Assembly: GCA_963667875.2 (NCBI GenBank) | Contig: CAXXGC010000005.1 | Coordinates: 1 to 64,000 of the forward strand | Source: JAEXOD01 sp963667875 | GTDB taxonomy: Bacteria > Bacteroidota > Ignavibacteria > Ignavibacteriales > Melioribacteraceae | DNA: 64,000 nt | Direction of reading: 5' to 3' | Shown: piece by piece, positions 37,227 through 48,900 of the stretch | Layout of the letters: every line of letters begins with the position of its first letter | Numbering within the stretch: the stretch's first letter is position 1 | Translations under genes and position numbers: made by a program | The notes under the pieces: model-generated | What the model saw: the letters and a program-made list of their open reading frames with translations, nothing else | Told to the model about the DNA's origin: nothing | Database searches by the model: none

Positions 37227-37517
37227 TTTTCCTCACTTTTTGGCTTAGGTGATTAACAATATCAAACTATTATTTTTTATTGCAAAATCTTTGGTTATCA
37301 AATATTTTGTGTGTTTTTATTATATATAAACAATAATGTGGTATTTCTTGATTATGACAAAGGGTATTAATTTTACTAACATCTATTTGGTATGGAGAAA
37401 AATCCCGCGCCTATATAAGTATATAATTTAATATTACAATTGACTTGTAAACCGTTACATCATAATATATTAAAAGTATTTGTTGTGCCTAATTATCGAA
37501 AGTTACGGATTTAAAAT
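37227..37517. other. Non-coding AT-rich stretch
   Basis: No gene, RNA or repeat is recognised between the palindromic repeat and the terminator at 37518. Confidence 0.4.
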
Positions 37518-37550
37518 AAAAAAGGTGTTGTTAAAAACAACACCTTTTTT
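37518..37550 (-). terminator. Terminator after the zinc-ribbon gene
   Basis: AAAAAAGGTGTTGTT and AACAACACCTTTTTT form a 15-bp stem with a 3-base loop; it can work on either strand but lies downstream of the minus-strand gene. Confidence 0.7.
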
Positions 37551-37600
37551 ATTTTAACTTTTTAATCATATTTTTATGTTACACACTTACAATAATTTAT

Positions 37601-38695
37601 TTATTCCTTAGTTTCCAAATGTTTATTAACTTCGCCTTTTAATAAAACTCGTGTTTTAGTTTCGGCTCTGCAATTTGGACAAAATTGCCAATCGGGTTTA
37701 ACAGGATATTGACATTGCTGGCAAAAATTATTTGACAAATCTGTTCCGCAATGTGGACAATAGGCTCGAGTACCATTTAATTCGCCATGACATGTTGGGC
37801 AGTGTAACGACCTATACGATGTTGGGCGTGTTATTAAATAAATTGTCAAGCCAAAGAACAAAGAGATAAGAGACAAAAACGCCCAAACTCCCGGGTTGCG
37901 CATATCACGTTCTTGTGCATCCGTATAAACCCATGTTGGCAATAAGAACCACAAAAATGCAGTAGCAAAACCTAATATAATTCCAAAAATAACATTCAGT
38001 ACCGAAAACAAATCATCATTTTCCAGTCTATCTCTGCTGTAATAATATTTTGCATTAACAGCATCATCAACTTTCATAAATAATTGGCCAATCATTTCTC
38101 CTTTAACACCATAAACCGGCGTGCTGAATGTTGTTGAAGTTGGCTGCATTAATGTCCAGTTATCTTCTTCAACAAAAAAACGCCAGTTCCCTTCATAATA
38201 ATACCTGTCAACTCTTTCATTTCTTGAAAATTGCGAGAAATCAATATTTTTATATTTATTAATTAGTTTAGATAAAAAGCCATTCCTGTTTTTATAATAA
38301 TCGTCTGTTTTTATAACATCTTGGTATTTATCGTATGCTTCATTCATACTTGCAAAAATATCCTTTGGTACTCCAAAAATAAATTCATCATTTAATCCCG
38401 ACATCCAAAGATATTTTTTTGGGGCGTCATATTTTTGATGATCCAATAAATATGCCGATTGCATATTGTTTACCACAATTGTACCAACCGGTATTGTACG
38501 AATATTTTTTGCAGCATTTTCGAGATATTTTTTATTACTGGCAGTAAATTCCTGATAATAATTTTTAAAAGACGCCTTATGTTTATTAAATTCCATATTT
38601 CGGTAAGGGAATTGACATAAAATAACAAACAATGATACAACCGCAACTATTAATGTTGGAATTGCAAGTTTTGTAATAAGTTTTTTTCTGTGCAT
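37601..38695 (-). CDS. Membrane protein with C-terminal zinc ribbons
   Basis: A 364-residue protein with a membrane helix near 8-28 and a hydrophilic, probably periplasmic domain (~30-225). Two further helices lie at ~230-250 and 268-290. Three or four CxxC knuckles follow (~297-350: CPTC, CPHC, CQQC, CPNC) that make a double zinc ribbon in the cytoplasm. No enzyme motif. The ribbons suggest protein or nucleic-acid contacts. Lies 24 bases after the anti-sigma gene and could be part of the same operon. Confidence 0.6.
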   Translation of the reverse strand: MHRKKLITKLAIPTLIVAVVSLFVILCQFPYRNMEFNKHKASFKNYYQEFTASNKKYLENAAKNIRTIPVGTIVVNNMQSAYLLDHQKYDAPKKYLWMSGLNDEFIFGVPKDIFASMNEAYDKYQDVIKTDDYYKNRNGFLSKLINKYKNIDFSQFSRNERVDRYYYEGNWRFFVEEDNWTLMQPTSTTFSTPVYGVKGEMIGQLFMKVDDAVNAKYYYSRDRLENDDLFSVLNVIFGIILGFATAFLWFLLPTWVYTDAQERDMRNPGVWAFLSLISLFFGLTIYLITRPTSYRSLHCPTCHGELNGTRAYCPHCGTDLSNNFCQQCQYPVKPDWQFCPNCRAETKTRVLLKGEVNKHLETKE

Positions 38696-38719
38696 ATTTT
38701 CTCCAAAAAAATATATTAA

Positions 38720-39208
38720 TTAAATTCTTTTATTTTGTTGTGAATTCAAATACAATATTGGTGAAATTGATAATGTAAAAAATGTTCCCACAATAAGCAC
38801 CGCAATAATGGCAATTCCAATACTTCCAATCGATTTTACAATCCAATTATTTTTTATTAAATCCCAAAGCGGGGATAAGCTGAGTTTTAGACTGATTAAA
38901 TAAACTATAGTATATATAAAAACCAATCCAGCCAATATTTGTAATACCGGAATTACCGAATAGTCACTTCTTTTACTTTCCACAATTGGAACAGTATTGT
39001 CAATTCCTTTTAATATATTATCAAATAAATTAGGGGATGGTTTTTCCAATACAATTGTATTTAATGTGTTCATTGTACTTTTCATTTCTTTTAAATTTTC
39101 TGAACATACAGTACACGAACTTACATGCCGGCGAATATCATTGAGGTATGATTCATTCCCCTCATTATAAATCAGATCTAACAGATAATTTTTATTTTGG
39201 CAATACAT
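38720..39208 (-). CDS. Anti-sigma factor, zinc-finger type
   Basis: The ATG at 39208 has GGAG upstream; a TTG at 39226 would overlap the sigma gene more and is rejected (162 aa). The N-terminus contains an HxxxCxxC zinc motif (RRHVSSCTVCSEN), typical of zf-HC2 anti-sigma domains that hold an ECF sigma factor. Two membrane helices (~90-112 and ~130-152) anchor it. It starts one base after the sigma gene ends, as cognate pairs do. Confidence 0.7.
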   Translation of the reverse strand: MYCQNKNYLLDLIYNEGNESYLNDIRRHVSSCTVCSENLKEMKSTMNTLNTIVLEKPSPNLFDNILKGIDNTVPIVESKRSDYSVIPVLQILAGLVFIYTIVYLISLKLSLSPLWDLIKNNWIVKSIGSIGIAIIAVLIVGTFFTLSISPILYLNSQQNKRI

Positions 39209-39209
39209 T

Positions 39210-39776
39210 TTAATTCTCCGTTTCAACTAATATTTCTTTTAATCTTTTTAATGCATTATGAAATCTTGCTTTTAATGTTCCTTCAGGTGTATCGGTCATA
39301 TCAGCAATTTCCCTGAATTTTAATCCGTTAAAGTGTTTAAGCAATAATATTTCGCGTAAATAAGGATTTAACATATCGATTGCCTTATTTATTCTATCTT
39401 TTGTTTCCATTTCTTCCAACAAATAATCCGGTTCGTTTAATTCCTCATCCAACCCGCTTTCTTCATTATAAACTTCTTCAATATCAATATAATTATATGC
39501 GTATTGTTTTTTACTCATTTCGTTTCGGGTAATATTTAAGCTTATAGTAAACAGCCAAGCTTTTAATGTACCTTTTGAAATATTAAAAGTATGCGATGCA
39601 AACCAAACACGAGTAAATGTTTCCTGAAGAACATCCTCTGCAATTTCTTTATTATTTGTATATCTTAAAATAAAATTAAATATCCCCATATTATACCTTT
39701 CATATAATACTTTTAGTGCCTTAGTATTTCTATCATTAATTAATTCAATCAATTCTTCGTCGGTATAATTTAGCAT
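39210..39776 (-). CDS. ECF RNA polymerase sigma factor
   Basis: A 188-residue sigma-70 family protein with only regions 2 (~10-80; LYERYNMGIFNFILRYTNNKEIAEDVLQETFTRVW in parts) and 4 (~128-185; LNPYLREILLLKHFNGLKFREIADMTDTPEGTLKARFHNALKRLKEIL). Group 4/ECF layout. Followed directly by its probable anti-sigma factor. Confidence 0.9.
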   Translation of the reverse strand: MLNYTDEELIELINDRNTKALKVLYERYNMGIFNFILRYTNNKEIAEDVLQETFTRVWFASHTFNISKGTLKAWLFTISLNITRNEMSKKQYAYNYIDIEEVYNEESGLDEELNEPDYLLEEMETKDRINKAIDMLNPYLREILLLKHFNGLKFREIADMTDTPEGTLKARFHNALKRLKEILVETEN

Positions 39777-39967
39777 ATCAAATATTAATATTATAGTTTC
39801 AATTTTAAGTATATCATCTTATTAAATTTAACAATTTTTACATTGTTTTTAATTAACACAAAATGCTTCCTACAACACTATACAGTACTAATTCCAAAAA
39901 GGTTGTGTGATAAATATTTTTTTTCATTTTTTTAAAAAATTAAAAAAAAAAGATCTGCCCCTTATAA

Positions 39968-41428
39968 TTATTTAATAGTTTTTAGTTTTGCAGGTTCCGC
40001 AATTTTCTTTTTAAGAGTTTTTGTTTTTAGATTTGTATTATTTTGAACGGTTTTATTATTTTTTTGCTGTTGATTGGTATTATTTTTAGTAAAGTTTTGA
40101 TCTTTATTAACCTTAATGTTTTTTGATTCATTTATTTCAAAACCTTTTACAACAGTGTCAATTTGTTTTAATTTAGAATTTTGCTCAAAGCGAAGTTTGT
40201 TCTTTTTAATTACAGGTTCATTTCCGGGCATAGGGATTAACAAAATAATAACAATTATAGTTATTACAATTACAGCTGCTTTTAATACTTTTAAATACCA
40301 TTTATTTCCATTCTGTTTTATTTCATTTCTCTCGTCAGTTGATTCTTCAATTACAACAGATTGGTTAATTATATCTACCGTACCGGATTCGGGTAATTCG
40401 GATACAACAACTTCAACAGGTTTTTCAGTATTAAAAGAATAATCAAAATTTTCAACAATTACTGTTTTTTCATTTTCGTAATCTGTAGGTATGTGGTTGT
40501 TGCTAATTATCTGGTTAGCAATATTTTCTTTATTTAAAATGTTTACCGCTGTATTATTTTTGACAAAATTCCGGTCTGTTTTTATTTCCCACATGGTTTT
40601 ATCCGGTTCTTCATTAAGTAATGTAATACAATCGGCTATGGAAGATATTCTTTGATTCTTATCTTTATGACACATCAAATACATTAATTTGATCAAGTTT
40701 TGATTTGTATTTACTAAACCCGATTCGGGAAGAACAATATTACCATTCATAATTTCACACATCACCTTAAAATCGCTTTGGGTTGTAACATTAAAAGGTA
40801 CTTTTCCTGTAAGCATTTCGTATAAGGTAATCCCAAGACTATATATATCGGTACGGCTATCAACATCCTTATCGGCATTAATAATTTCAGGGCTCATATA
40901 ATATACGGTACCCATTTTAACACCAGTTGAAGTTAATTCTTTATCATCCAAAATTTTGGCAATTCCAAAATCCATTATTTTCGCATTATCATTTTTATCA
41001 ATAATAATATTTGACGGTTTAATATCTCTATGAACAATCCCTTTTTGATGCGCAAACTGCAGCCCCGCAAATATTTGCAGTAGAATATTTTTTATTCTAC
41101 TGTCGTTAATTCCACCATTGTCTTTTATTTGTTCTTTTAAAGTTATTCCCTCAGCAAATTCCATAACCATAAAATAATTTCCGCTCTCTTCAAAAAAAGC
41201 ATATAAAGTAACAATATTGGGGTGGTTTAAAGTTGCCTGAATTTTGGCTTCCGTCTTAAATCTTTCAACCAACAAACTGTTTTTCATTAGTTCGGGTGAT
41301 AATACTTTAATAGCAATTTTTCGGTCAAGCATTTCATCAGTAGCAAGAAAAACTTCACCCATTCCTCCTATACCAATTTTTTTTATAATTTTATAATCGC
41401 GTATTTTTATTCCGGATACTAAATCCAT
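39968..41428 (-). CDS. Membrane-bound serine/threonine protein kinase (Hanks type)
   Basis: A 486-residue protein whose kinase domain (~11-275) has the glycine loop IGIGGMGEVF, Lys41, catalytic HRDIKPSN (Asp135), DFG (Asp153) and an SPE motif, so it should be active. A juxtamembrane linker, one membrane helix (~381-400) and a Lys/Asn-rich extracytoplasmic tail follow; there are no PASTA repeats. It is divergent from the MFS gene and upstream of the sigma pair on the same strand, with ~190 bases between. Confidence 0.9.
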   Translation of the reverse strand: MDLVSGIKIRDYKIIKKIGIGGMGEVFLATDEMLDRKIAIKVLSPELMKNSLLVERFKTEAKIQATLNHPNIVTLYAFFEESGNYFMVMEFAEGITLKEQIKDNGGINDSRIKNILLQIFAGLQFAHQKGIVHRDIKPSNIIIDKNDNAKIMDFGIAKILDDKELTSTGVKMGTVYYMSPEIINADKDVDSRTDIYSLGITLYEMLTGKVPFNVTTQSDFKVMCEIMNGNIVLPESGLVNTNQNLIKLMYLMCHKDKNQRISSIADCITLLNEEPDKTMWEIKTDRNFVKNNTAVNILNKENIANQIISNNHIPTDYENEKTVIVENFDYSFNTEKPVEVVVSELPESGTVDIINQSVVIEESTDERNEIKQNGNKWYLKVLKAAVIVITIIVIILLIPMPGNEPVIKKNKLRFEQNSKLKQIDTVVKGFEINESKNIKVNKDQNFTKNNTNQQQKNNKTVQNNTNLKTKTLKKKIAEPAKLKTIK

Positions 41429-41621
41429 AACAAACCTGCATCAAATGAAGAATTACTTAAAAGTTAATTTACTAAAAAATATCAATAAATTTAAGAATAA
41501 AAAGTAACAAGCTAAAATGACATTATCACAATCCATAAAAAATAAAGAAATAGGTTATCAAAATATTTAGTAAATTTGTTTATTGATTTTATGATTTTAC
41601 GCAATTTTGTTGAATATATTA

Positions 41622-42860
41622 ATGATTCGAAGCAGCAAAAATAATATTGAATACTGGAAGAAAAATTTAATTTTTATTTGGGTAAGCCAATTTTTGGGCA
41701 TGGTAGCAATGAGTGCTGTTACTCCTTTTTTACCCCTGTATATTCGTCATTTAGGTGTTGTCGAACCCCATCAGATTTCCACATGGAGCGGATTGGTTTT
41801 TGCCGGTCCTTTTCTTGTATCTTTTTTTATTACTCCATTATGGGGTAATTTGGGGGATAAATACGGCCGCAAAATAATAACGTTACGTGCTATTTTAGGA
41901 CTGGCAATTGCTCAAATTCTTGTCGGTTTTAGTCAAGACGTGTATCAATTGTTTTTAAGCCGTGTGTTTCAAGGTGCTTTAAGCGGATTTATTCCGGCCG
42001 CGTTGGCCTTGGTAGCTTCCAACACTCCTAAGGAAAAAACTGCTTATGCTTTAGGAGTTCTTCAAACAGCTACCGCAAGTGGAACTATTTTTGGTCCACT
42101 GATAGGCGGTTTTTTAGCGGATTTATTTGGATTTAGAGCCGTATTTTTTGTAGTCTCTGCCACACTATTTTTAACTGCTATTTTCTTTAGTATTTATGTA
42201 AAAGAGTATAACCAGGTTGATAAAAACGCTCCCAAAGACTCATTAATAGATAACTGGAAATATGTTATCTCTAACAAAATTATGTTATTCACTTCAATTA
42301 TGATTTTTCTTGCCGCTCTTGGTGTTTCAATTCCCCGTCCAATTTTTGCCCTATATTTTGAAACATTCAAAATTAATTCGATCTATTTTGCAACAATAAC
42401 CGGTATTGTCTATTCAATTATTGGAGTAACAAACTCAATTTCTCCTCCATGGTGGGGTAAAAAATCCATACTAATAGGTTATAAAAAAGTGATTATCTAT
42501 TCTGCAATAATATCAGGACTAATGGATATATCTCATTTTTTTATATATAACATGTGGTTATTATTTCCAGCTCGTGCATTGTTAGGTTTTGGTTTAGGCG
42601 GGTTAGCACCTATTATGTTTGCTGTAATGAGTGAAAACGTACCGCAAGCTAAAAAAGGAGGTGTTCTTAGTATTGCTTCAAGTTTTCAAATATTGGGCAG
42701 CTCACTTGGATTAATGGGAGGCGGATATATAGCAGGGCTGACAAATCTTAGAGTTCCTTTTTTATTATCCGGCGTGTGTTATTTATCAATTATGTTTTTT
42801 ATTATCGAAAAACATAAAATAAAAAATGTGTTTAACATTTTTTCCAATCACCATACTTAA
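41622..42860 (+). CDS. MFS efflux transporter
   Basis: A 412-residue, 12-helix major facilitator protein. The loop 2-3 signature GNLGDKYGRKIITLRA and the helix 5 motif GVLQTATASGTIFGPLIGG place it with drug:H+ antiporters of the MdtG/TetA-like branch. The ATG at 41622 is preferred over an upstream TTG. Its stop overlaps the convergent MATE gene by 29 bases. Confidence 0.85.
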   Translation: MIRSSKNNIEYWKKNLIFIWVSQFLGMVAMSAVTPFLPLYIRHLGVVEPHQISTWSGLVFAGPFLVSFFITPLWGNLGDKYGRKIITLRAILGLAIAQILVGFSQDVYQLFLSRVFQGALSGFIPAALALVASNTPKEKTAYALGVLQTATASGTIFGPLIGGFLADLFGFRAVFFVVSATLFLTAIFFSIYVKEYNQVDKNAPKDSLIDNWKYVISNKIMLFTSIMIFLAALGVSIPRPIFALYFETFKINSIYFATITGIVYSIIGVTNSISPPWWGKKSILIGYKKVIIYSAIISGLMDISHFFIYNMWLLFPARALLGFGLGGLAPIMFAVMSENVPQAKKGGVLSIASSFQILGSSLGLMGGGYIAGLTNLRVPFLLSGVCYLSIMFFIIEKHKIKNVFNIFSNHHT

Positions 42861-44175
42861 ATTTAACAAATATTACCGTTGAATAAATAATGACATATAA
42901 TGGTAAAGTTACCCACGCACCGGTTAGTCCGTAACCCATATAGACGCCTAAAAAATAAGCTGCCGGAACAAAAACAAAACAATTTAATATAACTTCGGAA
43001 ATCATCACATATAAGGATTCCCCGCACGATTGTAATCCGTTCGATAGCACTACTCCAACAGCATAAAAAATTTGTCCAAATCCGGCAATTTGTAATGCTG
43101 GAGCCGCTATATCTACTATCTCTTTTTCAGTAGTTATTAGGTATAATACAAAACGCGGAAATACAATAAACAAAATTCCGACAAGTATTGTATAAAAAGT
43201 GGCAATTTTTGTTGTTGCAAAACCATAATGTTTTGCTAGTGTAATTTTTCCGCTCCCAACCGCATTTCCCACAAGTGTTTGTGCGGCAATACCAAATCCA
43301 AAACATGGCAGAATGGAAATAAAGAGTGACGAAACCACTAATTGGCTTGCCGCCTGTTCTGTAGTACCAATTAAACCGGTTATTGCAATAAAACTTAAAA
43401 AACCAATCAAAATAAACACATTTTGAAATGAAACAGGCAAAGATATTTTTAGGATCTCTTTTATTATTGATTTATTCAAATAAAAGTTCTTAAAATAATT
43501 ATATTTATGTTTATTAGAAGTAAAAGCTGAAACTGAAAAATAAAAGAGGGCATCACATATTGTTGCCATTGTTGAGCCCAATCCGGCACCAGCAAGCCCC
43601 ATTTGAGAAGCACCAAAATTGCCATAGATTAAAGCATAGTTAAAGATAATATTTAACAAATTTGCTATTATTCCGGAAAACATAAATACTTTAGTGTTTC
43701 CTATACCAAAAAAGAATCCTCTATACGAAACTGTTAGCAGGAAAAATGGGATTCCCATAAATCGATAATATAAAAAATCTCCGGCTAAAGCACCAACTTT
43801 AGGGTCAGCTGCAAAAAAATTGGCAATATCGTATGAAAAAGCGACAAAAATTAATGAAACAAAAACACCAATTATAAATGAAAATATTAGTGATGTATTT
43901 AATACTAAGCCGCATCTATTATTATCTCTAGCTCCATGACTTCTGGCAACTAAAACATGTGTCCCTGTAGCCAAACTGCTAAAAAAGCTTACTATTGCCC
44001 ACGTGGCAAGAACCCCAAGCCCCATTGCTGCCAATGCGTATTTTGCTTCACTCAAACGGCCAACCATTGCTGTATCTACAAGTGAAACAACCATTTGTGT
44101 GGAAAGTCCCGCTATTGCAGGTAATGCTATCTTCAAAATAAAACTATGTGTCTTAAAATCTAATATTTTTTTCAT
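42832..44175 (-). CDS. MATE family efflux transporter
   Basis: A 447-residue, 12-helix transporter of the MOP superfamily. The NorM/DinF-type pattern is visible (ALPAIAGLSTQMVVSLVDTAMVGRLSEAKYALAAMG in parts; ATGTHVLVARSHGARD; ISLPVSFQNVFILIGF). Exports cationic drugs or metabolites against Na+ or H+. Convergent with and overlapping the MFS gene; no shared regulator is visible. Confidence 0.88.
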   Translation of the reverse strand: MKKILDFKTHSFILKIALPAIAGLSTQMVVSLVDTAMVGRLSEAKYALAAMGLGVLATWAIVSFFSSLATGTHVLVARSHGARDNNRCGLVLNTSLIFSFIIGVFVSLIFVAFSYDIANFFAADPKVGALAGDFLYYRFMGIPFFLLTVSYRGFFFGIGNTKVFMFSGIIANLLNIIFNYALIYGNFGASQMGLAGAGLGSTMATICDALFYFSVSAFTSNKHKYNYFKNFYLNKSIIKEILKISLPVSFQNVFILIGFLSFIAITGLIGTTEQAASQLVVSSLFISILPCFGFGIAAQTLVGNAVGSGKITLAKHYGFATTKIATFYTILVGILFIVFPRFVLYLITTEKEIVDIAAPALQIAGFGQIFYAVGVVLSNGLQSCGESLYVMISEVILNCFVFVPAAYFLGVYMGYGLTGAWVTLPLYVIIYSTVIFVKFKYGDWKKC

Positions 44176-44325
44176 ATACTAAAATACACAATAATTAAGG
44201 GATTTAAAATTAATTTTTTGTTAATAAAGCCCATATTTATGTAAAATTTATTAAAGTTTTCTTGACTTTATTATAGAATATTAACTATTTTAATATGACA
44301 ATACCTTAAAAAAATTGGAGGAAAG

Positions 44326-45792
44326 ATGAAGAAATATTACGTGTTAAGTATGTTTGTTTTTTTCTTGTTTTCGACGTTCTCGCCTATTAAATCACAAGTG
44401 TTAGATGGGACATGGAAATGTTTATATGCGACATATGATGACGAGACAAATGGTACAGGTTACCCAACTATTGATGTTGGCGTAATAGGCAATAATAACT
44501 TTGTTGCATTAGTTAGCAGAGCTTCAAAAAGTTCTTATTACTTAGTCGGTTATAAAAATGCAGACTCGGCTAATGGAAGAATGGGTACAGTTGGTTATGG
44601 CAGTGCTATGGCTAATTTCCAAACCACATGGGTTAATTTTTTCGATCAAGTTTATTTAACAGACCCAAATGCTCTTGCAACAAAAGGAAATTTGATTTAT
44701 GTTGCAAACAATGACGCAGCTCATAATATTTTGGTTTTTGAATATATGACTGATTCAGTATATTCATACGGCGCAAGAATGGAAACCGGAACTGAATATA
44801 TTTGGGCTATTGATGTTGATGCAGCCGGAAGAGTTTATGTAACTCGTGCCGGTACAGCTACAACAACAGGTTCAATTTTAATTTTTAACGGTATTGATGC
44901 TGAACCAGGCTGGGCTAATGGTACTACCGTCCCTCCTGTATATACAATAACAATGCCTGAACCCGGTTCAATTCGTGGTGTAACTGTTGATCCTTCGAGT
45001 AAAGCTATTTGGGCAACAAATTATACAACTAAAAAGATTTATTGTTTTACAGGTACACCGGAAACAGGTTATACACTTAATCCTTCATTTAATGGGGTTA
45101 TCGATGATATTCATGTTGCAACCGCTGGTGATACAGTTATAGCTGGACCATGGGGATTAGAGTTTTTACCTGAAAAAAATATTCTATTTGCTGCAAGTGC
45201 TGCAGATTTTAAGATGAGTTCAGCTTACGAATATAGCAGAATGTATGCAATGAATCCAAACACAGGCGACAAAATAGGAATGATTGATGTTGCAATGTGG
45301 AATTATCTAATGTGCGATTCTTCTTATCAAAACCGTGCAGGCGGTACATCTCCTGGTAATGCAAGTGCATATGCTTCTACTTATAACATGCATTTTGATT
45401 CGGATTTAAATTTATACAGTCAATCGTATTGGGGATGGACAGTTGAAAAATGGCAGTTTAATGGCACTTTCCCTGTAATTCCTTTAACAATTACAGGTGT
45501 TGAAAAAGTTGAAAATACTAACCCTACTGATTTTTCACTTTCACAAAATTATCCAAATCCATTTAACCCAAGTACTACTATTGAGTTTTCAATAAGCCAA
45601 AAAGCCCCTGTTTCATTAGAAATTTATTCTATAACAGGTGAATTAGTTACAAGTCTTATTAATGGTACCGAACTTTCCAATGGTACTTATAAATATACTT
45701 TTGATGCATCTAAACTTGCATCGGGAACATATATTTATAAACTCACAAATGGTTCTACTATATTATCAAAAAAAATGACTTTACTTAAATAG
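44326..45792 (+). CDS. Secreted beta-propeller-like T9SS cargo protein
   Basis: A 488-residue protein with a signal peptide (1-23) and a region (~30-390) with NHL/propeller-like blades (GLEFLPEKNILFAAS, IRGVTVDPSSKAIWATN). A C-terminal sorting domain follows (~405-488; LSQNYPNPFNPSTTIEF and a GTYIYKL ending). No catalytic residues recognised; probably surface attached. TTGACT and TATTTT 18 bases apart lie upstream, and GGAGG precedes the ATG. Confidence 0.7.
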   Translation: MKKYYVLSMFVFFLFSTFSPIKSQVLDGTWKCLYATYDDETNGTGYPTIDVGVIGNNNFVALVSRASKSSYYLVGYKNADSANGRMGTVGYGSAMANFQTTWVNFFDQVYLTDPNALATKGNLIYVANNDAAHNILVFEYMTDSVYSYGARMETGTEYIWAIDVDAAGRVYVTRAGTATTTGSILIFNGIDAEPGWANGTTVPPVYTITMPEPGSIRGVTVDPSSKAIWATNYTTKKIYCFTGTPETGYTLNPSFNGVIDDIHVATAGDTVIAGPWGLEFLPEKNILFAASAADFKMSSAYEYSRMYAMNPNTGDKIGMIDVAMWNYLMCDSSYQNRAGGTSPGNASAYASTYNMHFDSDLNLYSQSYWGWTVEKWQFNGTFPVIPLTITGVEKVENTNPTDFSLSQNYPNPFNPSTTIEFSISQKAPVSLEIYSITGELVTSLINGTELSNGTYKYTFDASKLASGTYIYKLTNGSTILSKKMTLLK

Positions 45793-45800
45793 TTTTTTTA

Positions 45801-45829
45801 GGGGCAGCGGAAACAAACTGCCCCGTTTT
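45801..45829 (+). terminator. Intrinsic terminator
   Basis: GGGGCAG and CTGCCCC form the stem, followed by a short T-run, just after the T9SS cargo gene. Confidence 0.7.
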
Positions 45830-45922
45830 ATTGTACATGAATATATGTTTATGTTACGTTTTAGATTTTATAAGTTTTGAATTTATTAACTAATTACAAT
45901 ATCAATCATTTCTGGAGGTATA

Positions 45923-48900
45923 ATGAAGTCTAACAGACTTTCAAATTCCACTTATTCACTCACAACAAAAAAACTTTCAGCATTTCTGTTATTTGCTGCT
46001 TTGCTTTTTTCTATGAACAGCGTTATTAAAGCTGATATTTACCCTTTTAATATAAGAGTAACACAGCCAACAAACGAAAGCGCTTTCGACGGATCTTTTG
46101 CAGATGGTACAGCCGCTGCAATCAGATTTTTTACCCCTCCGTCAACAAGTACATTTAATGCAACCGTTAAAATTTATAGCGGTGTTACACTTGTAAAAAC
46201 AATTACTGTAGACAGTTTAAACGGTGCAGACAATTCCATTGCATGGGATGGAAGTACTGATGGTTCAGTTGCTGCTCCAACAGGTAATTATACTGTTGCG
46301 GTTACAACCACAATGAATACCCCAGCAACAAGTTACTCAAGAGTTTTTAATGCTGGCGACGATGCTGCTGCCGGTTTATCAACACGTGGTGTAACAGTTG
46401 TTAACAACCCTACTTCAAAATTCTTTGGTTATACTTATTCTGTTAATGGTGCCGGTTCAGGTTATTGGGCAAAAGGCGGATTAAGCAAAGTTGCTATGAA
46501 TGGTTTTTATGCTGGCGATTCAGCAAGTTCAACTTTAGTAGCTACTACCGGCGAATTAATTCCTGGTTCTACAAACAGAAGATATGCACCTACTTTTGAC
46601 GCTGATGGTCAATTATATATTGTATCTAATGGCGAAAAAAAATTATTAAAACTTAACCCTGATGTATTAAATGTATCATTTTACACAACCGATACAATAC
46701 CTACCACAGGAACTGTAAAAGATGTTATATTTATTGGTGAAGGCGCACAGAAAAAAATGTTTGTTGCCACAACAAAAGAAATTTTTTATGCCGAAGTTGG
46801 AACTGCCGATGTTTTTAATGGCCCTTATACTAAAATATTGGAAGCTCAAACCGGTATGACATTTTGGAGTTTGCAAACTGATGATGCTAAAGGACTTTAT
46901 GTAGTAGTTCGTTCTGCTCTTGCTAATATCCAAGATGGCGTTTTCAAATTTGATTACACATCAGGTTATACTTTAAAAACTTTTGCTGACACATTATGGG
47001 GAGTTCATTTTGTTGATGGCGATGCTGTAACAATGGATATTAACAGACACGCATTAAATACTGCAGCCGATGATATTCTTTATCTAACCGTTGATAAAGC
47101 TGGCACAGCTACTGATTCTGCCGGTGTTTATGAAATTAAAAATTTAGGTTCAACTCCTGTTAAAACTAGAATTTATACTGATCCTGATAACAACATCAGT
47201 TCTTCACAGACTGAAGTTGCAGTTGATTTTGGTGGAAATTTAATGTATTTCGATAACACTAGTGAACAAATTTATATTATTGAAGCACCTACAAGTAATT
47301 TAACAAATACAATTGCCGGTCTAAATAGTTTTGCAATAACCGGTTCGGGTATTGTTACTCCTCCTATTACTATTGCTGAAGCAAAAGTTGATGCTAATGG
47401 CGACTTCCAACCAGACAAACTTGGACAAGTTGTAACTGTTTCCGGTGTTGTTAGTTCTATTAATTTTGGTGGAACTACCAGTTTTAGTTATTTCATTCAA
47501 GATGATGCAGCTGGTATTAACGTTTATAAATCGGGTGTTGCCGGTGGTGGACCTGTTTATAATATTGGCGACAGAATTATGGTTACTGGTACAGTTGCCC
47601 ATTATAGAGGTTTAACCGAAATAACAATAGCTAATTTAGCTACTGATGTTGTTTTATTAGATTCAGGTAATCCTATTACTCCAATAGTTCTAACTATTCC
47701 TCAATTTTTAGCTAATGGAGAACTTTACGAAGGTAGAACAGTTCAAATTAAAGGTGTTGGTTTAGCTCCCGGATCTGCTGCATGGCCTTCAGGCGCAAAT
47801 ACAAGTATTACTGTTTGGGACGGATTAAATAAAACTGTACTTTTTGTTGATAAAGATTCAGATTTAGACAATAATCCTGCTCCAACATTCCCTATAACTT
47901 TTAAGGGTATTGCTTCACAGTATACTTCAGCTTCTACTGTATATAATGACGGTTATCAAATTGTACCTAATTATTATGCTGATATTACTCCTAATGTTGC
48001 TACTCCTCCAAGTCCATATTTCTCATTAATTGAACCAGCTAACAACGCAACAGTTCCTGTTGTTAATAATACAGGTTCATTCACAATGAAATGGCACAAA
48101 GCTGTAGATTTTAACAACGATAATTTAATTTATCAATTTATTGCTTTACCAAACTTAGTTACATCTGCTGCATTACAAGATACTTCATACAGCTTAACAG
48201 CTGCAAAAGTATTACAGTTAATGGGCGTTAATCCTCAAATTACTTTTAGATGGACAGTAAAAACAAAAGGTTCTGAACCTTCTTTAGTTACAAGCGTTGA
48301 TACATTTACTGTAACATTTACTAATAATACCGTAGCTCTTGAAGATACAATGTTCTTAACACACGTTTCCGGCAATATGGAAGCTAGTATTTTTAATTTT
48401 GGTGCAATTGGTTCAGATTATAAAGCAGAAGGTCCTGGTATTAAATGGAAAGGACAAAATGGCTTATATCTTGGCGGTTTAATTTATGGAACACAAGAAA
48501 GAGGTACCGTAAACGGTATTATGGGTAGCTTTGCAATTAGTGATATGAAAAATCTTAATTCTAATTTTGCTGGCGGTTTTACAAGCAATGCAAACTTTAA
48601 TCAAGTTACTAATGCGGTTATTACCGATCAAGCTGCTGTTACTCCTTATAACGTAAACGTTATTCAACAATCATATTCCAATACAAACGAAGGTGTTTTA
48701 TACATCCGTTACGGATTTATTAATAAATCCGCAGCAGTATTAAATAATTTCTATTCAGGTATTTTTATTGATTGGGATATTGATGGTACTCATTATGCCA
48801 GCAATAAAGTTGGTTATGATACTGAAAAACATATGATTTATCAATATGATGCTACTTCACCTTACTATTATGGTATTGTTGCATTAAATGGTGTTTCTGG

